Of a DNA stretch of 64,000 bases, positions 56,831 through 64,000 are shown one piece after another. Source of the stretch: Phragmites australis (lineage: Eukaryota > Streptophyta > Magnoliopsida > Poales > Poaceae); NCBI RefSeq assembly GCF_958298935.1, contig NC_084929.1, positions 32,987,501 through 33,051,500 of the forward strand, read 5' to 3'. A program made the translations under genes and the position numbers. Within the stretch, counting starts at the first letter, position 1, and each line of letters begins with the position of its first letter. Under the pieces are notes generated by a model. It saw only the letters and a list, made by a program, of their open reading frames with translations, did not search any database and was not told the origin of the DNA.

Positions 56831-59034
56831 GGATATTCAATCCCACGAAATGGATCGACAAACTACCTAGTTTGCTCAGTCTTTAATGAGCGATGGTATG
56901 CGTACGAACAAATTGTCAAAACCGTTTAGGTTTGAATCACCAGGCGCCTAATTATCCGGTTTAGTAGGTTCTACCTTCTAGCTCCGTATTAAATTTTGAT
57001 GTTGTAAACTATAATAAAATAATTTAAGATATTATTTTAATTTAAAATAAAAATAAAATAATTCATCTAAATACCTACAGTGTACATAGTTAGCTCAAAC
57101 TCTATAAAATTTTAAAGTTAAAAATACTTAGCTTAAAAACAATTAGAGTTAAAGATGTGCTTACAGTTTATGCAAATCACGGAACAGTTACTCCAATTCT
57201 CGTTGATCCACTCTCATGGCAGCCTTTTGTAAACAGTTAGTAAAAGGAAAAGTTCGTACATTTCGCGTCTTCAATTTCCGATTTGTTGGAATCTATCGTT
57301 TTCTAGTTGAATAATGTGTCATCGAAAACATTTTCATATGTTGGCAACACACCATCAAATCATCTATAGTCTGCGTGGAATGAAAACCATGTGTTATTTA
57401 TGTACTGGCTTCCATTATTATTAATATAAGCCAGAAGGTCTTTCTCTCTTAAGAAAATGGGCATTCAGAGTTGTCAGTCAGCGTTCGATTTGGGATGTTC
57501 CGATTGGCCCCGCCAACGCTGCTGCTACTTAGCGATGGCGTATTTTACTGGTATGTCCGCGGGTAAAACACTAATAAGCACGGATTTAAAATGCATCCTT
57601 TACTCATAGGTTTAGATATGAGTTTGATATTGAATTAAATGAGTAGAGATATATGGACATAAAATAACCTTATTCGTATTCACTTCGTTCATATACGTAT
57701 TCCACATTTCTGATATATAAGCCCAAATTATTTTTAAGTATATAAATTAGCAGTCTTACTTGTTAGTGTTTCTTATTCTCGTCTCATTCCAACCCCTACT
57801 CAGCCCTAAAACGCCTGCCTCAAATTATCCACCGTGTTGTAGTGGCAGTCCTTTATAGTAATAGCGAAATATCTCCTTTCAAAAAGTATCTGTACGACTC
57901 TTGAAAATCATGCCGGTGTCTCCGATCTCCATCACTAGGGTCGTGCAAAGTTTTTCATATATTGTATGAACTGTGGAAGTCATGGAAGTTCTCACGAAAT
58001 CACTGATTGATTGGCCATTTTTTTCTCGAAAAAATGATTATTCTCGAATCTGTTTTTCGGGAAATCATTTGCGTTGTATGAGGCCGTGAGGGAATCCAAA
58101 TGGAAAATTTAGATCTATGCCAATCCTATCTTTTTTAAAATGGAATGCCAATCCTAATCAGTTCATATATTCTCCCTGGGCCCACATCTTGACTTTTGAA
58201 AAGTTTGTATTCGGCCCTGAAAAACTAACTTGGGCATTGCTTTGTTAAGCAGCCTATATTCCCTCTTTGAGCCTATCCGTTAATTCCCTATCTTTTCTGT
58301 TCCATTTTATGACAGTCCATCTGTTGTTTTGGGCCAAAATCTGTAAAGAAAACGCAAACATATTCGAGTTACAAGCTCTACTAGAGATGCAAATAAGTAT
58401 GGGTAGTTTTGATTTGTTACTTAGTTTATTTTTTGTTAAGTCAATTAGATGGATGTAAATTATTAGTTTAATTAAATGAGTTATGAGTCAATTATTGATA
58501 CAAGTTTTGTATTTTTGAGTCATTAGATTAACCTAAAACTAACAAAATAAACAAAGATTCACCACATATAATTAAATTATAAAAAAATAACTAACTATCC
58601 GTTAGATACCACTCCATTCCTGGCTACACGGCCCAAACTAATATCGTTATAAGTGGCAAAAACAATAATACTTCTTTCTTTTTATAATATTTGTTTATAG
58701 TTTTAGTATCTGGCTCAAATTATTTGTTTATTGTGGTAACCAATTATACTTTATGATCTATTTTTTGCTATGCTCTTAAATACATATATGTATTTACTTA
58801 AACGTTAATGAGTTACTTACTCTTATCCTTACCTTATTAGAAATAGCATACTTATATCACTGTATTTTTTACTTAATTTAATATTTTTTATTTTATACGT
58901 AATGTTATGCTCCACTAGACCACCAGTAGGTACGGCAGTTTCGTCTAAAAAAAAAGTAGGTCGTCATCATCCCCAACCCAACCCAACCCAGAGAATTCAG
59001 AATTCAACTCGGTTTGTCCGCATCGCCGTCGCCG
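56831..59034. other. AT-rich intergenic DNA and promoter side of the glycosyltransferase gene
   Basis: No repeat with defined ends and no domain-bearing frame. The last 100 bases (with CCCAACCCAACCC near 58974) should be the 5' UTR of the gene at 59035. No clear TATA box at the usual distance. Confidence 0.35.
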
Positions 59035-60519
59035 ATGGAGCCCAATCCCAACCCGACAGTGGTGCTGCACGCCTGCCTCGGCGTGGGCCACCTCATCCCC
59101 ATGGTGGAGCTCGCCAAGCTCTTCCTCCGCCGCGGTCTCGCCGTCGTCATCGCCGTCCCGACCCCGCCGGCCTCCACCGCCGACTACTTCGCCTCCTCCG
59201 CCTCCGCCGTCGCGGACCTCGCAGCCGCCAATCCCTCCGTCTCCTTCCACCACCTCCCGCCCCCGGACTACCCCGCCCCGGACCCGGACCCTTTCCTCCA
59301 GATGCTCGACGCGCTCCGCCTCACCGTGCCCTCCCTCGCGGACTTCCTCCGCTCACTCCCCTCCGTCGCTGCCCTCGTGCTCGACCTCTTCTGCGTGGAC
59401 GCCCTCGACGCTGCAGCCGCGGCCGGCGTCCCGGCCTACTTCTACTACACCTCCTGCGCCGGCGACCTAGCCGTGTTCCTCCACCTCCCCCACTACTTCG
59501 CCACGGCGCAGGACGGCAGCGCTAGCTTCAAGGACATGGGCAAGGCGCTCCTCCACTTCCCCGGCGTACCGCCGATCCCGGCGTCGGACATGCCGCACAC
59601 CGTGCTCGACCGCGCGGACCGGACCTGCGCCGCGCGGGTCGGGCACTACGGCCGCATCCCCGAGGGGCGGGGCGTGCTGATCAATACCTACGAGTGGCTG
59701 GAGGCGCGGGCCGTGAGCTCTCTCAGGGACGGTGTCTGTGTCCCTGGCCGCCCCACGCCGCCGGTTTACCCCATCGGGCCGTTGATTGTCAAGGGTCAGG
59801 AGGCGGCGGAAGGAGAGCGGCACGCGTGCCTGTCGTGGCTAGACGCGCAGCCGGAGCGGAGCGTGGTGTTCCTCTGCTTCGGCAGCTTGGGCGCCGTCTC
59901 GGCGGCGCAGCTGAAGGAGATAGCTCGCGGGCTGGAGAGCTCCGCGCATCGCTTCATATGGGTCGTGCGGAGCCCGCCTGAGGACCCGAGCAAGTTCTTC
60001 CTCTTGCGTCCCGAGCCGGACTTGGACTCACTGCTTCCGGAGGGGTTCTTGGAGAGGACGCGTGACAGGGGGTTGGTGGTGAAGATGTGGGCGCCGCAGG
60101 TGGAGGTGCTGCGGCACGCGGCCACCGGCGCGTTCGTGACGCACTGCGGGTGGAACTCGGTGTTGGAGTCAGCTTCGGCCGGGGTGCCGATGCTGTGCTG
60201 GCCTCTTTATGCGGAGCAGAGGCTGAATAAGGTGTTTGTGGTGGACGAGATGAAGGCCGGGGTGGTCATGGAGGGGTACGACGAGGAGCTGGTGAAGGCG
60301 GAGGAGGTGGAAAAGAAGGTAAGGCTGGTGATGGAGTCCGAGGACGGGGAGAAGCTCAGGGAGAGGCTGGCATTGGCGAAGCAGAGGGCAGCAGAGGCAC
60401 TGGCCAACGGTGGGCCGTCGGCCATGGCGTTTGAAGAGTTCTTGAAGGATTTGAAGCTCCCCAAAGGATCAAGCACAGAAGCTGAGCAACTGAGCATCAT
60501 GGTTGATGATGGAAGGTGA
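59035..60519 (+). CDS. Family 1 UDP-glycosyltransferase (UGT88-like)
   Basis: An intronless gene of 494 residues. The frame is open 21 bases further upstream, but the first ATG is at 59035 ([20 protein letters not shown]). The catalytic His is H19 in GVGHLIPM; the partner Asp lies in the [10 protein letters not shown] segment near residue 117-121. The PSPG box is complete, 44 residues from W352 to Q395 ([41 protein letters not shown]); the final Gln usually goes with UDP-glucose. Such enzymes are cytosolic and transfer glucose to small phenolic or hormone-like acceptors. Overall it looks like the UGT88 group by memory, a family with flavonoid and other phenolic acceptors. The acceptor cannot be inferred. 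A gapless copy of the 3' end lies 1208 bases downstream. Confidence 0.93.
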   Translation: MEPNPNPTVVLHACLGVGHLIPMVELAKLFLRRGLAVVIAVPTPPASTADYFASSASAVADLAAANPSVSFHHLPPPDYPAPDPDPFLQMLDALRLTVPSLADFLRSLPSVAALVLDLFCVDALDAAAAAGVPAYFYYTSCAGDLAVFLHLPHYFATAQDGSASFKDMGKALLHFPGVPPIPASDMPHTVLDRADRTCAARVGHYGRIPEGRGVLINTYEWLEARAVSSLRDGVCVPGRPTPPVYPIGPLIVKGQEAAEGERHACLSWLDAQPERSVVFLCFGSLGAVSAAQLKEIARGLESSAHRFIWVVRSPPEDPSKFFLLRPEPDLDSLLPEGFLERTRDRGLVVKMWAPQVEVLRHAATGAFVTHCGWNSVLESASAGVPMLCWPLYAEQRLNKVFVVDEMKAGVVMEGYDEELVKAEEVEKKVRLVMESEDGEKLRERLALAKQRAAEALANGGPSAMAFEEFLKDLKLPKGSSTEAEQLSIMVDDGR

Positions 60520-61017
60520 CATGCTATAAGGCTAGCGTCAATTCCATCTCTGAACCCTTTCAATGAGACATCATGGCTATGATTTGTGAGTTTTACAGAC
60601 TATCTGCTTCAGCATTTATACTCGGAATGAAATATTGTACCTGTGCTTCCAAGCTGAGGGTAATGAAAACTGCAAGATTTCCTCAGTAGCATGCTCTATC
60701 ATAAATCACATTATGCTGCTAAATACTGATACAATGATTGGTGAATCAGTTCAGAAAATAAAAGTAAGAATTGGCAGTCACAATGAGCTCTTGAGTTTAG
60801 CACGCCAGTGGCTCATTGCTTGATGATTTTCCCTAACTAACTGGTCTAATTTTACTGGTATATTACACATTCAAAATTTCATTTATTTATGTTGATGAAA
60901 AAATTGTGATATCGAATCCTCAAGTAATGGCTAACTTCTATAAGTTGTTACCAATTTACCACCATTGCAGTTCATCTGTCATACACCTTGATCAGTTGCA
61001 TTTCCCGCATTCGGAGG
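60520..61017 (+). other. 3' UTR and flank of the glycosyltransferase gene
   Basis: At least the first 166 bases are shared with the downstream duplicate. AATGAAA and AATAAA-like signals near 60627 and 60756 may be polyadenylation sites. No further feature. Confidence 0.4.
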
Positions 61018-61210
61018 CTTAGAGCTGCTGTTCTCACCCAAATCTCTCAAGAACTCGGTGAATGCCACTTCAGAAGACCCGCCTTCACTGATAGCCTCCA
61101 GAGCCTTCTCCCTCACCAACGTGAGCCTCTCCCTTAGCAACTTTCCTTCCTTAGGTCTCCATCACCAGCCTCACCTTCTTGTCCACCTCTTACGCCTTCA
61201 CAAATTCTTT
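61018..61210 (-). pseudogene. Inverted relic of a UDP-glycosyltransferase C-terminus
   Basis: On the minus strand the pieces read FVKA, then [11 protein letters not shown], then LRERLTLVREKALEAISEGG and SEVAFTEFLRDLG, with a stop and frame breaks. Compare the intact gene's [44 protein letters not shown]. The order is the same but many residues differ, so it derives from a related UGT and not from a recent copy of the neighbour. Only the last 65 or so codons survive. Confidence 0.7.
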
Positions 61211-61465
61211 GTATCTGTCAGCACCTCTCTACCTGGTACGACAAGCGGCGACGACAACAGGCGAAGCGAGGTACTGAGCAAACAGAGGAGCACGCGGGCC
61301 AAGCGACCAACTGTGATGTTGTTTGGATCTGAATGGCTCTGTAAGGTTGGCGTGGGCTAGGCCAGTGAGAGAGGGAGAGGCGTGTGTATGTGTCTGAGTG
61401 AGCACACTTTAAGTTGAGCGGGAGTTAGCGGTAAGAGGACAGGCTGTAAGACTAAACGAGCGGAG

Positions 61466-61893
61466 CGGGGTGGTCATGGAGGGGTATGACGAGGAGCTGG
61501 TGAAGGCGGAGGAGGTGGAAAAGAAGGTAAGGCTGGTGATGGAGTCCGAGGATGGGGAGAAGCTCAGGGAGAGGCTGGCATTGGCGAAGCAGAGGGCAGC
61601 AGAGGCATTGGCCAATGGTGGGCCGTCGGCCATGGCGTTTGAAGAGTTCTTGAAGGATTTGAAGCTCCCCAAAGGATCAAGCACAGAAGCTGAGCAACTG
61701 AGCATCATGGTTGATGATGGAAGGTGACATGCTATAAGGCTAGCGTCAATTCCATCTCTGAACTCTTTCAATGAGACATCATGGCTATGATTTGTGAGTT
61801 TTACAGACTATCTGCTTCAGCATTTATACTCGGAATGAAATGTTGTACCTGTGCTTCCAAGCTGAGGGTAATGAAAACTGCAAGATTTCCTCA
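61466..61893 (+). pseudogene. Truncated duplicate of the UGT 3' end (86 codons plus 3' UTR)
   Basis: Aligns without gaps to 60258-60685 (offset 1208 throughout). It contains the last 85 or so codons, the same stop and 165 or so bases of 3' UTR. By eye there are six differences in 428 bases, all transitions: five read C in the gene and T in the copy, one reads A in the gene and G in the copy. It lacks the N-terminal domain and PSPG box, so it cannot encode an enzyme. It is flanked on the left by unrelated GC-rich DNA and on the right by the copia leader. Confidence 0.92.
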
Positions 61894-62053
61894 CTTGTTT
61901 GAATCGAGTCATATCTATTTGATATCGGATGTAATCTATCTCTACGTAACTGAGTCAGTTGCACCTGTAAATCCTGCTACATTTTGCCAGCGACTATAAA
62001 TAATTATGCGGCCTCGACCATGGGTGACAACCCTTCCTAGGTTAGCCTCTTTA
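61894..62053 (+). repeat. Possible remnant of the copia left LTR
   Basis: AT-rich sequence between the UGT duplicate and a primer-site-like motif. TATAAATAA near 61996 is a TATA candidate. The LTR start is not visible and may have been lost at the duplication junction. Confidence 0.4.
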
Positions 62054-62067
62054 TGGTAATCAGAGTC
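62054..62067 (+). other. Copia primer-binding site (initiator tRNA-Met type)
   Basis: TGGTAATCAGAGTC differs from the usual copia primer site TGGTATCAGAGC by one inserted A and one further change. It sits directly before the gag-like region. Confidence 0.6.
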
Positions 62068-64000
62068 GTTCCTCTGATCGCATCTATGGTGGCGAGTTCG
62101 AGCGACAGTTCCATGGCTTCCCTGTCTGACCTGATGCTGTCTGCATCCCTCGGTCATCTTGTTACCGAAAAGCTCACCAAGACCAACTATTCACTATGGC
62201 AAGTGCAGGCCTTGCTTGCAATCCACAACGCGATGCTTGAAGGGGTCCTCAATGGCACTAATGGAACGCCACCGAAGGAGATCGACACCAGTATAGGAGA
62301 CAAGCCAGACAAGGTTCTGAACCCAGCGTATGTTCAATGGATGAGCATGATCAGTAAGTTTTGAGCTACTTGTTGTCATCACTGTCTCGAGAAGTCCTTT
62401 CGAAAGTTGTCGCAACAAAGACTTCAGTGCAGGTGTGAAAGGCCATTGAGGACATGTTCTCCTCCTAGACATGTGCGAGGTCAGTTAATACCCGCATAGC
62501 GCTAGCTACAATGTAAAAGGGCAACATGTCGATTGCCAAATATGTTAGGAAGATGAGGGCTCTAGGAGATGAGATGGTGTCCGTCGGCAGACCTCTTGAT
62601 GATGAAGAGATGGTTTCATACATTCTTATCGGCCTCGACATCGTCTACACTCCAATTGTGTTGGCTATAGTCAGACGAGTGGAACCTATCACGGCAGATG
62701 AATTGTATGCTTAGCTTTTAAGCTTTGAAACGAGATTGGATCTTCTCCAATGTGGGTCTCAATCCCAATCATCTGTCAATGTTGTGTCACGTGGTTGCCA
62801 AAATAGCTCCAATTTTCACGGTCAAGTAAGACGTGCACATGGTAAGGATCAAGGGTGTGGTAGCCACTCCAACAACACTTGGTCCTGCAGCACAAACAAC
62901 AATGACAGTAATAATTTGAGGTGGCCTAAGTGTCAGTTATGTCACAAAAACACACGAACATCAATTGTTGGAATCACTTCGATTCTAACTTTGTTCCTGA
63001 TGAAAGAAGTGCAGCAGCGACGACCAACTCATATGGTGTGGACAAAAATTGGTATACAAACACAAGTGCTACAGATCACAACACCAGTGAGCTCGACAAG
63101 CTGATTGTTCATGATAAGTATAAAGGCAAAGATCAAATCAAGACAACAAGTGGTACATGTATGAATATGAATCATATTGGACATGCTATTGTTCGCACCC
63201 CCAATCATAATCTTCATCTAAATAATGTACTTCATCTATCTCAAGCTGCAAAGAACCTTGTTTCCATTCATCATCTTGTCACTAACAATAAAGCCTTTCT
63301 GGAGTTTCATCTTAATTTTTTCTTGATTAAGGATCAGACAATGAAGAAAGTGCTCCTTCGAGGCACATGTGAAGGTGGACTTTATCCCCTCTCTTCCATC
63401 CCAACTGAATCAAGGAGACAAGCTCTGGGTGATCCTTTATCTGCAAGGTGGCACAGTTGTCTAGGTCGTTCCAGGTCATTCAGCATGTTATTAGTAAGAA
63501 TATTCTTTCCTGTTCTAGTGAGTCAAGTTAGGAGTCTGTTTGTGATGCTTGTCAACAAGCTAAGAGCCATCAGTTGCCTTATCCAAGGTCTTCTAGTGTG
63601 TTCAGAGTTGGTTTTCTCTGATGTATAGGGTCCTGCTCCAGTCTCATTTGGAAGAAAAAAAATATTATGTTAGCTTTATTGATGATTACATCAAATTTAC
63701 CTAGATATATTTGCTAAAGCATAAGTTAGAAGTTTTACAGAGATTTCATGAGTTCCAAAATCTTGTTGAAAGGTTGTTTAGTAAAAAAAAATAATTGCTA
63801 TGCAAACAGACTGGGGGGATAATATGAAAGGCTAAACTCCTTCTTCCAAAAGGTGGGCATCACTCATCTTGTTTCATGTCCACATTCTCATCAACAGAAT
63901 GGCATCGACATATAGTAGAAGTTGGCCTTGCTTTGCTTGCTCATACATCTATTCCCCTAAAGTTTTGGAACGAAGTGTTTCACACAGCCACCTACTTAAT
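62068..64000 (+). pseudogene. Broken Ty1/copia polyprotein (gag to early integrase), continues past window
   Basis: Plus-strand frames with many stops give the order of a copia polyprotein. Gag starts near 62086 (LTKTNYSLWQVQALLAIHNA, then YVQWMSMI) and continues as SIAKYVRKMRALGDEM and ILIGLDIVYTP. Past stops comes a protease zone near 63030-63130 (WYTNTSATDHNTSE), then LHLNNVLHLSQAAKNLVSIH, then a pre-integrase zinc region (SARWHSCLG, and in another frame C-D-A-C-Q-Q-A-K), and integrase-like pieces (YVSFIDDYIKFT; HRHIVEVGLALLAH; FWNEVFHTATYL) to the window edge. Frameshifts and stops make it defective. Reverse transcriptase would lie outside the window. Confidence 0.8.

Noticed and set aside
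59014..59034. Seven extra N-terminal codons on the glycosyltransferase
   Set aside because: The upstream start is TTG, not ATG; the first ATG at 59035 fits the family N-terminus.
59035..61893. UGT gene plus relics considered as a biosynthetic gene cluster
   Set aside because: No neighbouring pathway genes; the only other UGT sequences are truncated fragments.

Overview
The window looks like nuclear DNA of a grass (Poaceae). Protein-coding exons are short, GC-rich at their 5' ends and have GT-AG introns. They sit as islands in AT-rich DNA full of LTR retrotransposons, LINEs and foldback elements. The identifiable families are all plant-type: a DYW-class PPR protein, a plant tandem-CCCH finger protein, an ATL RING-H2 ligase, a plant-type reticulon and a PSPG-box glycosyltransferase. 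I cannot fix the species; a genome of moderate to large size with many old transposons is the safest statement.

Layout. 1-0.8 kb: last three exons of a receptor-like kinase cut by the window edge. 2.4-3.1 kb: long foldback element. 3.2-6.0 kb: intronless PPR-DYW gene, followed by a tandemly duplicated exon-like block (6.8-7.3 kb). 9.2-9.8 kb: second foldback element. 10.7-11.5 kb (-): intronless CCCH zinc-finger gene with a TATA box. 12.5-14.8 kb: decayed L1-type LINE. 16.9-24.1 kb: a 7.2-kb LTR element with no recognisable proteins, built largely of tandem arrays. 24.7-29.4 kb: small foldback elements, a hAT-like element and a solo LTR. 30.0-31.0 kb: three-exon chloroplast protein gene resembling a photosystem I assembly factor. 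32.5-33.4 kb (-): dead hAT transposase. 34.3-37.1 kb (+) and 37.7-39.4 kb (-): an F-box gene and a reticulon gene, tail to tail. 40.7 kb: tRNA-Asp(GUC). 41.8-48.1 kb: LTR-like debris, a MULE transposase relic carrying a (TC)n tract, and a solo LTR with a perfect 5-bp target duplication. 48.7-49.3 kb: ATL RING-H2 gene. 50.1-51.1 kb: 5'-truncated RTE-type LINE with a 14-bp target duplication. 52.9-58.9 kb: repeats and unassigned DNA. 59.0-60.5 kb: intronless UDP-glycosyltransferase gene with two tail fragments downstream. 62.0-64.0 kb: broken Ty1/copia element running off the end.

The genes are ordinary single-copy plant loci and do not form a pathway or cluster. I did not find a convincing new biological system. 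The most noteworthy structures are a gapless 428-bp copy of the glycosyltransferase tail whose visible differences are all transitions, the array-filled LTR element whose primer site resembles the complement of tRNA-Asp, and the exon-like tandem duplication behind the PPR gene.

All splice sites were chosen by eye from reading frame, GT-AG rule and family resemblance; no alignment or transcript data were available.
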